Shown piece by piece: positions 1 to 10,619 of a DNA stretch of 64,000 bases. Origin of the DNA: Tricholoma matsutake (taxonomy: Eukaryota; Basidiomycota; Agaricomycetes; Agaricales; Tricholomataceae); contig AP026541.1 of the NCBI GenBank assembly GCA_026075535.2, positions 1,054,001-1,118,000 of the forward strand, given 5' to 3'. Numbering within the stretch: position 1 is the stretch's first letter; each line of letters starts with the position of its first letter. Under the pieces are notes generated by a model. That model saw only the letters and a list, made by a program, of their open reading frames with translations. It did no database searches and was not told where the DNA came from. Position numbers and translations under genes: made by a program.

Positions 1-1
1 C

Positions 2-1114
2 AACACCAATGATCCTAATGAGCCACCAATGACAGCAGCAGACATGGCCACTCTTTCGGACACTGTTGGACCAGGCACCACATCCGAGCCTTCCTCAACC
101 CCCGAACAGACGCCTTCGCATCCTATTTCTGCCCTAGCTACCATGGCCCCCCAACCTGATGCAGGGCTAGATGTGGGACTGGCAATTGACACCCTTCTCA
201 CCAGTGTACATGGCCCTGCAGATGGGACATCATCAGTTCTTTCACATGCAGGGAGCCACCCTTCAATTGGTGTAGCGCCAGTAGTGCTGGATGGACTAGA
301 GGCTGTGGATGCCCTCATAACCCATCCATTTCCACCACCCCCATCCTCAATTCTGCTGCAAACAAATGAACCCACCTCGGAACCATCCCCTGCCTCATTT
401 TTGGGCCTTTGTTCACCCCCTCCTTTGTCAAATCCCTTGCCTGCAGCTGCTCCGTTTGAGCACCCAAATGAACCTGAGCAACCAAACGAACAGGCTGGTG
501 CTGAACCTTTCCTAATGATGTCCATCTGCCCCACTTCCCACATCATTTTGACCTTCCCTCAAGCCATAACTGCTGTCCCCGCTGCCACTTTCCCCATAAA
601 CAAACAGGCTGCGGTGCCCCCCTCCCCTCCTCCCCCTCCTACTGTGACACCATCCACCTGCTGCTTCCCTGACCCCAACTTGGCCCCTCCTCAATTGATA
701 ACTGCTGCCCCCCCCACTGCCTCCTCTGGACCATCAAACAAAACCTCCCACTCTTCGCCTCCAACCGCAACTCAGTCTGCCCACCACTCGTCCGACCCCA
801 TTCAGACCCCTCCAGTCATAACTGCTGTCCCCATTCAGCTCCCACATACAAGCACAGACAACATGTGGAACCGTATGCCAATTGCACCCTCAACAACCAC
901 CATGACTCCCCATGGCCAAAGCGGCTCGGTACCCCCTGTGATCATGGAGAAGAAAAGGAAAAGGGTGATGGAGGAAACCCACAATGATCAAGACGGGAGA
1001 GGTCAGCGCCAACGCAAGGCACTGGCAACAAAAGAGGTAATTCTGCTCATGGATGCAAAATGCCTGGATCCCCACATTGCTCGGTACATCTTTATGTTTT
1101 TCTTCCCTCTGTGA
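2..1114 (+). CDS. Hypothetical Pro/Thr/Ser-rich protein, 5' end outside window
   Basis: I do not recognise a family. The frame is open from base 2 to a stop at 1112-1114; the first Met is at 29, but with no upstream stop the true start may lie outside the window. The product is low-complexity, rich in Pro, Thr, Ser and Ala, with repeated 'ITAVP'-like phrases. It ends in a basic patch (KKRKRVMEE, then GQRQRKA) that resembles a nuclear localisation signal. The last 25 or so residues are hydrophobic and may be intron read-through, since a GTAATT donor-like site lies at about 1037. It could be the tail of a host gene or an ORF1/gag-like protein of a mobile element. Confidence 0.4.
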   Translation, partial: NTNDPNEPPMTAADMATLSDTVGPGTTSEPSSTPEQTPSHPISALATMAPQPDAGLDVGLAIDTLLTSVHGPADGTSSVLSHAGSHPSIGVAPVVLDGLEAVDALITHPFPPPPSSILLQTNEPTSEPSPASFLGLCSPPPLSNPLPAAAPFEHPNEPEQPNEQAGAEPFLMMSICPTSHIILTFPQAITAVPAATFPINKQAAVPPSPPPPPTVTPSTCCFPDPNLAPPQLITAAPPTASSGPSNKTSHSSPPTATQSAHHSSDPIQTPPVITAVPIQLPHTSTDNMWNRMPIAPSTTTMTPHGQSGSVPPVIMEKKRKRVMEETHNDQDGRGQRQRKALATKEVILLMDAKCLDPHIARYIFMFFFPL

Positions 1115-1139
1115 TGCCCTGTGTTTATGTGGCTTCCAG

Positions 1140-1803
1140 GGTGGGCAAGAGGGGGGGCTGCTGATATTTGGTCACTCAGAACTCATGAGCTTCTTGTTTT
1201 CATTGTCTTGCTGTTGTCTCATGGTCGTGCACATGTCTTGTGGACATTCTTATGTTTGTGCTGGTTGATATTTGGTCACTCGCAATTCCTCATGAGCATC
1301 TGGTTTTCATTGTCTGGACATTCATGAACATATGTTTTTTTTGACATTGTGATGCTTTCGTGTTCTTGTTATGCACTTTTTTGTTGGTGTAATTTATGTC
1401 TCAAAAGTAATGCTACATTTAGTAATGATATGTTTATTTCTTGACAGATTTGTTCTCATGGAAATTGTGACAAATGTTCATTTTTGATATTTATACTAGT
1501 GCTATGCCAAAGAAATTTGTCAATGAATGTTTGTGCTGGTTGATATTTGGTCGCTCACAATTCCTCACAAGCATCTGGTTTTCATTGTCTGGACATTCAC
1601 GAACATATGTTTTTTTTGACATTGTTATGCTTTTGTGTTCTTGTTATGCACTTTTTTGTTGGTGCAATTTATGTCTCGAAAGTAATGCTACATTTATTAA
1701 TGATATGTTTATTTCTTGACAGATTTGTTTTCATGGAAATCGTGACAAATGTTTGTGTTTGATATGTATAAATAGTGCTATGCTGAAGAAATTAGTCGAT
1801 GAT
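1140..1803. repeat. Tandem repeat, about 275-bp period
   Basis: Two near-identical units begin with GTTTGTGCTGGTTGATA at 1254 and 1529, a spacing of 275 bp. A degraded partial unit lies before them (about 1160-1253). The units end in the motif AGTGCTATGCC, which is also the core of the 59-61-bp repeats at 2567-2746. Short open frames here are A/T-rich and look non-coding. Confidence 0.75.
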
Positions 1804-1806
1804 GTA

Positions 1807-2559
1807 TAGTGCTTAAAAGTCCGGTCTGGTCCTGGTTCTCATGCTATTTTTGGCAAGACTGGAACCGGACCGGTCCTCCATAAAAGGAAATAACCAAATA
1901 ACTAGACCAGAACCACAAAAAACCGCAAAAAACTGGTCCTAACCAGTTGTGACCAGTTTTACTAAAAGCCAGTAAGACTGATGTACAAAGTGGAAATAAC
2001 TGCTCAAAAACACTTGGGGGAAACCTACCCATAGTAATTCCCTTGAAACTGGTCAAAAAATTAAGCAGATTGGTGAAGAATTGAGTGAGATATCACAAAA
2101 ATGAGTTTCCCAATGTGACCGGTTTTACTAAAAGCCAGTAGGACTGATGTATGAAGTGGGAATAACTGCTCAAAACCACTTCTGGGGAGCCTACCAATAG
2201 TAATTCCCCTGAAACTGGTCAAAAAATTAAGCAGATCGGTGAAGAATTGAGTGAGATATCACCAAAGACAGGCTTCACAACCTGAAACCTGATTGGGCAA
2301 CTCATTTTTGGTGATATCTCACTCAATTCTTCACTGATTTGCTTAATTTTTTGACTGGTTTCAAGGTATTTACAAGAGGATTACATAGCTGTGCTTAACC
2401 GGTTATGACTGGTCAGGACTGGTCTTGTAGGACCGGTCTTTTGCAGTTTTCTACCTTAAAATTTGAAAAAAAACGGACTGATGGTCTGGTTTTTTCCAGT
2501 CCTGGTCCAGTCCAGTTCTGGTTATTTTCCAGTCACATGGACCAGACCTTTAAGCACTA
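1807..2559. mobile_element. Non-autonomous hAT-type element, 753 bp
   Basis: The ends are inverted: TAGTGCTTAAAAGTCCGG on the left, and TTTAAGCACTA on the right, whose complement begins TAGTGCTTAAA. The flanking 8-mers ATGATGTA (1799-1806) and ACAATGTA (2560-2567) match at 6 of 8 positions, as expected for an aged 8-bp hAT duplication. Inside, a 166-bp unit is repeated (starts 1949 and 2115), and part of it recurs inverted at about 2300-2365, so the transcript could fold on itself. There is no transposase frame. The ends resemble those of the element at 60641-62286. Confidence 0.75.
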
Positions 2560-2566
2560 ACAATGT

Positions 2567-2746
2567 ATTGATTGATGGGAACCTTATATAAATAGTGCTA
2601 TGCCCAAGAAATCTGTCAATGACATATTGATTGATGGGAACCTTATATATAAATAGTGCTATGCCCAAGAAATCTGTCAATGACATATTGATTGATGGGA
2701 ACCTTATATATAAATAGTGCTATGCCCAAGAAACAATTGATGACAT
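2567..2746. repeat. Tandem repeat, 59-61 bp, three units
   Basis: Units start with ATTGATTGATGGGA at 2567, 2626 and 2687. A degraded fourth start follows near 2746. The unit shares its AGTGCTATGCC core with the 275-bp repeat on the other side of the hAT-type insertion, so both are probably remains of one repetitive tract. Confidence 0.8.
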
Positions 2747-3002
2747 ATCGAGTGATGGAACCCCTGAGGGAGAAGCAAATTGATGGACAGAAAGGAAGAG
2801 TAGATATAAATAGGCACCTTGCATCAGCACACGTGACATGGAGAAGGAGGCAGCACTTTTTTGACATGGGCAGGCCTGCCCTTACAATATCAAAGTATCA
2901 CGTGGAGTTGTTATATATCAAGGAGGTCTCTAACCAGTGCTCTGCATACATCACATATAAACTGTCACTAGAGTCAATGTGATGTATCAAATGGACATAA
3001 TA

Positions 3003-4900
3003 GCCTGTAATAAAGAAAATGCCTTGTCCAGATGAACTGATCATAAAAGGGGGGTGGAGGAAGACAATAAAAATGTTACACTACTCAAACCAGAATACTT
3101 TTACATTTGCACTATGTGCCAAGGGCATCTATTAAAGATAGCTTGGAAATAGCAATGTTGTTTAAAATTAGACAATGCTCAGAAGTGGATGATGAAGTAG
3201 TGGAAGCCATGAAAGCTATGAAGAGAGAGAAGAAGGGTAATATTAAAGGAGATGAATAGGCTGTAGTGATTGTCAGGGGTATGGGCCAAGGGTATGTGAG
3301 GGTAGGGTTCAGGGTATGAATTTTTTACCCTCCACATACCCTTACCCTCGTGGAGGGTATCCATACCCCCAGGGGTATGGCCAAGGGTATGACTCTACAA
3401 GGTTAAAGATAAGATATCATTTTTTGCCCTCCACATACTTTTACTCTTGGAATGCATGGCTGTTAGGAAATCATTCCTGAGTGCACCTATATTATTTTAC
3501 TATTTTTCACTATTTTATTTACTGGTAAATACTAAGACATGTCAGCTTGTATGCAGATGCACATTCTGATCATGAGTAACATGATTCTGATATGCTTGCT
3601 ATTTTTGGAATCTGGATTGAACATGTTCTTGTGCATGCATCTTACATGATTGTTTCCAACTCTGTTCCCATGCACTCAATCTTCTTGTAGTAGACCTGAC
3701 ATGATCTGTCCACATTGGGAAAAGTCAGTGTTGCCCTAACAAATTGCAGATACAAATAGATCAAGTAGTATTACTACATGTTGTTGTCTACAAGAGTACT
3801 CTTCCTATCAAAATCTGGTGTCTGTGTGCTGTAAACACTTCTACCAACCATATCCTTGCACAATACCCCTGGGGATATTCATACCCTTCATACCCTGGGG
3901 TAACAAAAAAATACCCCAGGGTTACCCCTGATAATCTCTAATAGGCTGAAGAGCAAGGTTTGATATTATTCCCAGGTAAGGTGTATGCACTGAGAGATCA
4001 GGGTTTGCAGTGAGAGATCATCTGGTTACATCATAATACACCAACTGCCAGATACCCAGGAAGATGGAAGACATTGGAATTGGTGATAAGAAATTATTGG
4101 TGGCCCAGAATTCCTAAATATGTGTTGGGGTATGTGGATAGATGTGATATGTGCATGAGGGGGAAGAAATTTCCAGAAAAACCTGCAGGAAAATCAATGC
4201 CAAACCCCATACCAAAAGCACCATGGTGAGATATATCCATAGACTTTATTACAGGATTACCTGAAGCACAGGGATATGATGCTATATTCATTGTATGTGA
4301 TTGCTTTACAAAAGAGGTCCATATTATTCCTACCACTATGGAAACTTTATCATTGGGCTTGGCATGCCTAAATCAAGTATGGAGATTACATGGCTTACCT
4401 GATACAGTGATCTCTGATCATGGACCACAATTTGCTTCCACATTTATGTGGAAACTAAACAACATATTGGGTATTCAAACCAAATTATCTATGGCATATC
4501 ACCCACAGATGGATGGACAGACAGAGAGAATGAATTAGGAGTTGGAGCAGTACCTATGCATGTTTGTTAACTACTAACAAACTGATTGGCCTGAATGGCT
4601 GGCAATTGCCAAAATAATAAATTCCATTCAGCTACTTGAATGTCACCCTTCTTTGCTAATCATGGGTATCATCCCCACATGGGAGTAGAGCCCCAAAGGG
4701 AGATCAAGGTGCAATTGGTAGAAGACTTCATATCTAAGATGCAAAAAGGTACAGGCTGAAGCAGAAGCAGCATTAGCAAAAGCATGTGATGATATGATGC
4801 ACCATGTGGATTGTACTCAAGCCCTGGCTCCAAGAGTACAATGTCAATGACTTGGTATGGCTAAGTACCAAGAACCTCAATATTTCATGAAGCTTATGGT
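3003..4900 (+). pseudogene. Decayed Ty3/gypsy pol fragment (RNase H tail and integrase)
   Basis: Bases 3003-3255 align by eye with 44470-44715 of gypsy-3, the RNase H to integrase linker. After a hAT-type insertion, 3949-4900 continues with the H2C2 region (PGRWKTLELV, NYWWPRIPKY, CDMC) and the integrase core. Catalytic Asp is seen in IDFITGLP and VISDHGPQF, with the QTERMN region after it. The remnant of a chromovirus-type C-terminal integrase segment follows. In-frame stops include TGA at 4227-4229, where the gypsy-3 copy still reads CGA (45003-45005), and TAG for CAG at about 4537. Frameshifts are also present. It is non-functional and older than gypsy-3. Confidence 0.85.
3264..3940. mobile_element. 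Non-autonomous hAT-type element, 677 bp
   Basis: Perfect 8-bp flanking repeats ATAGGCTG lie at 3256-3263 and 3941-3948. The ends are TAGTGATTGTCAGGGGTA, and on the right a complement reading TAGAGATTATCAGGGGTA (16 of 18 identical). The interior carries several copies of a GGGTATG/CATACCC motif in both orientations. No transposase is visible. It interrupts the decayed gypsy fragment and so is younger than it. Confidence 0.85.
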
Positions 4901-6525
4901 GTACTGAGTCAAGAAACAGCATCCACTAACAGTCAACCTCAGCTCTCAAACAGGTCCTTCAATCTGCAGCAGCCAATTGTGAAGCAGAGCAACAGGAATG
5001 ACAGAAAAACAGCAATGTTTCTCCTCAGGAGCACCAGCACACCAGCGCCTACTGATCCTCTGCATCATTTGAGCTTGTGGAAGGCTAGAAGCAAGGACAG
5101 CAATGGATCACAACCTACAGTAAACTTGTTGTCTAAATATGTATAGTGTAATGCTGAGTGTTGCTCTCAGAAAGTTGCAATCAAGCTCTTCAGTGTCTCA
5201 CCATCTGAAATATATGATGAATGTACTGCATCCAAGATGTCAGCATTCACACCACCAAAAAAAATGGTCTAATTGGTGCAAACATCATGTGCATGGCTCA
5301 GTTGCAACAGTATTAGCATTATGGTTTTACTCACCCAAAATACTCTTACACTGCCCTACCCAAGACTAAACCCTCAACCTGAAGAGTCAATATTTATGCC
5401 ATCAGATCCTTATGGTGTGCAGGCCCTGGAGAACAAGGAGGATGGTGAGGATTTGGAAGCCCAACCATCACTTGCTGCCTCCAGATTGATGATCTGGTTG
5501 ATTTATCATCAGTGATCACCAAAGCTTCTCACTTGGTTTATAGAATCCCCAGCATTCAAGGACAACTCCACATCTAAACATGCACCACTCACCTCTGCAC
5601 CATCAAAGTGGTCTGATAAAGACTCAACTCAAATGGTTAGTGTTTTGTACAAATTATATGTATAATACATACAATACATAGCATATATAATATGGTTAGT
5701 GTTGCCAACAGTGTGGCTCGGAGCCACGAGCTGCTGAGCTGAGCTACTATTTTTGGTGAGCTGCACCATTAAATTGGCTCAAGGCTATATCTGGCCCAGC
5801 TTTCAGATTGGGCAGCTCAGAGTGGCTCAGAGCAGCTAAGCCATCCAAAAATAGCATCCCTGAGCTGGCTTCACTCATGTGTTTCTATCGCATCTGGCTG
5901 CTTCTCCTGCATTGCCTCCCCTCCCCTCTCTTCATTCAGACTATCTTACACTATTTTACTTTGTTTTATACTACTCCCTAGCATGCAGGGTCCTTGTAAT
6001 ACCAAAGTAAGCATTGTTGACCTTTGTTATCTTCTTGATCAGCTGAACTGATTATTCTTTTCTCTAGATTTGTTCTTATATTTGTAATGATGATGTGCAA
6101 CATCTCGCAAGTCTCTCCTCCCCTTTGAAAGGGATGTGAGAAGGTTTCTAATCAGCTTGGCCTCACATCAAGCTCATCCTTCCACCACCACCATGCCTGA
6201 TGCTGCACCCTCACTCACACCTCTATCACTATCACCATCACCACACCCCTCCATCAACCCAAGCTGCCACCACTCCTACACCCATCCACACATGAGGAGC
6301 CTTAAATAGCCCCAAATGACAATCTTGGACATAACACAGGCGGCAACAATCAATTGTATTTTTTTTGTTTTATTTCTTGTTCATATCTACTAGCAAAGTG
6401 TTTTCTTCTTTCTTTACTATTTCAAACAATGGGAGCATAAGTGCCTCTCGACACCCCAATAGCACCACATCACTAACAGCCCCCTAACCCCCTTGACTAG
6501 GAAAGCCTGGCAGGAATGAACAGAC
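4901..6525. other. No confident gene; decayed repeats
   Basis: No frame here has recognisable protein similarity. A short inverted repeat (GTGGCTC-G-GAGCCAC) lies at about 5714-5728, within a GAGCT-rich stretch at 5700-5880. Bases 6150-6480 are rich in CACCACCA, carry CCCCAAATGACA, and then a T-rich intron-like stretch. This resembles a worn copy of the cargo module in Mutator-like elements A-C. The rest is A/T-rich sequence without visible structure. Confidence 0.4.
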
Positions 6526-6767
6526 TGTTGGAGCAGACTATATACGCTGCACAGGGGAAGAGACTACATGTTCCTTACAACCTACCTGTGGTTTAGTTAG
6601 ACTTACAGCAAGGGTTAGCAGAGGTAAGAACACTGTATTCCTACTACAGTACAGGTTCTCCTTATATACATAATAATAAGGATGTCACATGACTTGGGAA
6701 TGTGTTTACCACATGTATGCACAGTAACATGTGTATGCTGCATGTATCTCGGGGTTTAATTTCAACA
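6526..6767 (-). repeat. 3' LTR of the Ty1/copia element, 242 bp
   Basis: On the minus strand the LTR runs from TGTTGAAATT to GCTCCAACA and has the TG...CA ends expected of an LTR. A TATATAAG box lies at about 6656-6663 in the minus-strand sense. It sits just downstream of the copia RNase H stop at 6800. No matching 5' LTR is seen, so a target duplication cannot be checked. Confidence 0.75.
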
Positions 6768-6781
6768 CCCCCCCTCAAACT
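6768..6781 (-). other. Polypurine tract of the copia element
   Basis: The minus-strand sequence GTTTGAGGGGGGG directly precedes the 3' LTR. This is the expected place and composition for the plus-strand primer of reverse transcription. Confidence 0.7.
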
Positions 6782-6799
6782 GTACAGCACTCTAAGCAG

Positions 6800-7413
6800 C
6801 TAAGTTTGAATCCTGAAAGTAATTCCAAGAGAGTCTCTAAATTTCCTGAATAGGACAGCACCAAGGTTCTTTGTGAACATGTCAGCCGGATTATCACTTC
6901 CAGGAATGAAAACGACTGTGACTTTGTCATTTTCTATGCATTCATGGGTGTGGTGGTAACAAATGTCTATGTGTTTAGTCCTTCTTTCTTGAACTGGATT
7001 TGATCCAATAAAGATGGATCCCTGATTATCAGCGCAGATTGGTATGCACTTCAGTATGTATCCAAGTTCCTTGAATAAGGACTCTATCCATGCTATCTGC
7101 CGACAAGTATCAGAGAGACCCATATATTTGGCTTCTGTGGATGAAAGTGCTACAGTTTTTTGTAAACAGGACTGCCAGCACACAATGCCACTTGCTAGAG
7201 TAGTAAAGTAACCCATTGTAGATCAGCACTTGATGGTGTCAGCTGCCCAATCAGAATCTGTGGAGGCTTGTAGTCCTTTGGATTTCTCTCCATCATAGAC
7301 AATATTATATTTCTGGGTTCCCACCAGATAGCGCATGATGTACATCGCTTTGTCTAGATGTTCTTGGCTAGGATTAGCTGAGAATTGTGACATCTTGATT
7401 ACCACTGATAGGT
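6800..7413 (-). pseudogene. Ty1/copia pol: RNase H domain
   Basis: This is the C-terminal part of the copia polyprotein. Typical motifs are the MSQFSANPSQEHLDKAMYI and RYLVGT region, then TDSDWA, ALSSTEAKYMGLSD, CADNQGSI, TKHIDI.YH and NPADMFTKNL. One TGA at 7223-7225 breaks the frame between the SDWA and YFTTL regions, where Arg is expected. The upstream end stops at a gypsy LTR insertion, and the frame resumes on the far side at 8304. It is non-functional. Confidence 0.9.
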
Positions 7414-8303
7414 CCACCTTGTCATTCAAGCTCGGAAAACAAATCTAGGATCATTGTTGAAGCTCTATGAGTCTCTACAGACCTCTACAAAGCTCTATGA
7501 ACCCATATGAACCCCTCCGAAGTTCTATGAACCTCTACAAAGTCACGAAAATGCTTCAAAAATCTTTGCATGCCTTCAGCCACTGTAATACAATTCCCCC
7601 AACCTTCGTACAGCTCAGAATATACACTTGGAACATCGTCAATGAGTTCTGAACCAGTTTCGGCAATATTGCACCAATTTCGGGCCATGAACGAAGTCCG
7701 AAGAAACTTCGAACCTCGAAAAACATCTTCGGACACAGTATTTCCTATTTGAATGATCTTCGGATGCATGCTGGACACATGGGACACTATCTCGAGTATA
7801 TTGAACACATTTCGACCACATGTGCATGCATACAATCTGCTCGAAGCAATTTCTGATGTTTTATGCAATTTATAACAAGGACAGTCTGCTTTTAGCTATT
7901 CTTTCTTATTATTTCTTCATCATGTGTTATATTCACCCTTTCTAGTCTCGCTTTATTGTTCTGATATACTTCTATTGTCTTTTGCCTCGAGTTTTCCACA
8001 TGTTTGCCTCATGTTCTCTAGCCTTTTTAGGTAGTTTCTTTATTTTATATAAAAAGATGTACTAGATACAAAGAAAAACAAGAAAGTCGTCATCTTCCTC
8101 CCAGATCACAGTGATTTGAGAGTTCAGTTTAGTCTTATTCAGTCCAAAGTTTGGTGTTTTACACTAAACTTCCTCGAAATTCCTTGAAATTCCATTGGTC
8201 TGTCAGGTGACATCTAGAGGGCCTCGCATCCTTCCTCTAACTTGTGTTATACCATCCGAAGCCATTTAGTAGGTTTTGTTTGGGTTTCCAGGTTGAGCAT
8301 CAT
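7410..8303 (+). repeat. Solo LTR of the gypsy-1 family
   Basis: The start TGATAGGTCCACC matches the LTR starts at 8822 and 12111, and the end GGTTGAGCATCATC matches that at about 13563. It splits the copia frame between DIAYAV and VIKMSQF, and the flanking copia sequence shares CACTG at the break. It is most simply the scar left when the two LTRs of an inserted element recombined. Exact ends are uncertain by a few bases. A long stretch of it matches 47505-48067. Confidence 0.8.
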
Positions 8304-8821
8304 CACTGCATAAGCGATATCAGGTCGCATTCCAAGCATCAGATACAATAAAGATCTGATCACAGACTGATATTTCGATATAAGAGCTGCATTTGGCATC
8401 TCTGTGTTTTCTGATGGTTTGTAACCAGTTGGGAGCAGAGTGGGGGCAACTTTGGCATCTGTCATCTCATACCTCTCGAGCACTTTGGCCAGATATTTGG
8501 TTTGATCGAGTTTGACTTTATTGGTGGTCTGGGTGATGTGCATGCCTAAGAATTCTGTGACTTTTTCAGTACTACGGCACTCCCAATGCTTTAGATAAGC
8601 ATCTTTCTTTTCATCCACAAGTTTCTTGTTCTTCCCCATGAACAAGCCATCATCAACATAGACTAGTGCAATAACAATGCTGCCTGTCTTAGGATCCTTG
8701 TGTATGAAAATGCCGGCATTGGAGCTGACATGCATGAACCCAATGGTGCACATAAATGCCTCTAGCTCTTTCCACCATGCTAGTGAGGCCTGTTTAAGGC
8801 CATACAACACTCGGCGTAAGT
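8304..8821 (-). pseudogene. Ty1/copia pol: reverse transcriptase, C-terminal half
   Basis: It reads VLYGLKQASLAWW, then the catalytic ALVYVDDGLF (YVDD), then EFLGMHI, KYLAKVLERYEM, and SVIRSLLYLMLGMRPDIAYAV. This order and the YVDD box are diagnostic of copia reverse transcriptase. The frame is cut on one side by the gypsy-1 element and on the other by the solo LTR. Within the segment no stop is present. Confidence 0.92.
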
Positions 8822-9445
8822 GCTGATAGGTCCACTTTGGCAGCTGAGCTCTGAAAACAATAAATCACACTTGGACACATTCTTCACAATGTCCTACAAT
8901 TTCACGAATGCTTACAAACACCTACAAACACACAAAACAATGACACGACACTTCGAATTGTTTCAAAAGACTTTGAACCATTTTGAACAACTTTGGCCAC
9001 TGTATTCTTATTGTACTGCACCTCGAACACATGTTCCCACCATTACACACACTGACGTATCGTGTTCCCACCACCACAAACATGAGGAGACACAACGGCT
9101 AGCACCTTAGCATGCATCAAGGCACTTTTTGACATATTCATGATTTATTGGAACCACAAGACAAGGAGATTTGATATATCATGTATATTGCATGTTTCCT
9201 TCTTATCATTTTCTCATTTACTTCATGATTTTGACACCTTTTTCACTGCCTGATGTTTACCACATGTTTTGCCTCATGGCCTTTTACCTTTTTAGTACTA
9301 TCTCACTAAAACATATATAGTTTGGTGTATTTACTATCGAGAGAGGCAAGAAATTGTCTTCCCACATTGCATATTGTCTGGCTTAAGGGTTCTACTCTTG
9401 AGTTTTAGCTCAGTATTAGTCTGAACTCGCAATCTTTGAAGACAT
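8822..9445 (+). repeat. Gypsy-1 5' LTR, 3'-truncated
   Basis: It matches 12111-12669 closely, including the CTGAGCTCTGAAAACAATAA start region and a TATATAGTTTGGTG promoter-like stretch. After CTCAGTATTAGTC the match to the 3' LTR soon stops and integrase-coding sequence begins, so about 400 bp of the LTR was lost in the internal deletion. Confidence 0.75.
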
Positions 9446-10264
9446 CATTTGTTGATGGGGGTCTCTTTACAAAATCATGAGTGATAATGGATCAGCATTT
9501 ATTGCAGCAATGGGAAACAATACCATATCAATCACATCTGAATCAGTGGTTACAACTCTTGAGCAAATGGAATTGTAGAAAGAGCACACTTTGACATTTG
9601 ACAATTGTTATTCAAAGCAGTCGACGGAGACCAGAACAAGTGGTCAGATGGAGCATACTCTGTCTTTTGGGCAGAACACGTGACAGTTTGCAAATGCATG
9701 GGTTATTCACCCTACTTTGCAGTGACAGGATCCCATCCCCTCATTCCACTTGACATCTCCGAAGCTACATATTTGCAGCCCCTCTGAATTCAATACTTTC
9801 GACAACCAATCTTATGGCACGACAAGTTATCACCTTGCAAAAACGATCGATCAACCTCAAAAACCTTTATTTGAAGGTTTTTTCAGCCGTCTTGAAGCTG
9901 TGAAATGATTCGAACAAGTCCACCAGAGGACCGTCAAAGACTACAACTTTGCAACAGGTGATTTAGTACTGCTTCGCAATATGCAGATCAAAAAGTCCCT
10001 TAATTGCAAAATGTGACCTCAATACATAGGTCCCCTCATCATCATCGATCAAAACTATGGAGGAGCCTACATCCTTTGCAAACTCGATGGATCAGTACTC
10101 CATTGCCCTGTTGCTGCCTTTTGTCTACTTCCTTACTTAGCTTGAAAATCAATTCCACTCCCTCCAAACTTCCTCGACATTGACTCAGCACATCTTGAAA
10201 CACTTTGACAAACTTCAGACATTGACGAAGATATTCCTGATGACATTCCACTCCTCAAAGATGA
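9446..10264 (+). pseudogene. Gypsy-1 integrase C-terminal half
   Basis: A catalytic-core remnant reads KIMSDNGSAF (second catalytic Asp) and then, after a frameshift, a segment with WSDGAYSVFWAEHVTVCKCMGYSPYF and HPLIPLDISEATYL. This is the layout of basidiomycete gypsy integrases. The C-terminal domain follows in other frames (NFATGDLVLLRN, PQYIGPLIII, GGAYILCKLDGSVL). There are several stops and frameshifts, including TAG and TGA. No chromodomain is visible. Confidence 0.8.
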
Positions 10265-10619
10265 TTAACTATTCTCTTTTCTTGGTTCACAATTACTTAC
10301 CTGTGATTTTGATTTCTTTTAGTGTACCATACAAGTCGCGATATTGCATTATAGCATGGTCATGCAACCTCCAAAAGGGTTTTTCAGCCATGATGATTTA
10401 CTGATCCTTTCCCTTATTTCATAATGTCATTTCCTTTCATTTTCTCTTACAATGTGCTCAGAACACTTACAATGACAAGTCTCAGCAATGAATTTCATTT
10501 CAAACAATTTTCGGATATTTCTTTTACTCTACTTATTTCTTATATCTTCTGTTTCCAGTTTGACAAAGCACGAATTATTATATGAAAATAACAAAAAAAA
10601 AAACAACAAAATTTTACTC
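10265..10619. other. No gene seen
   Basis: A/T-rich spacer between the integrase and the antisense frame of gypsy-1. Short open frames here are low in complexity, and I see no motif. Confidence 0.5.
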
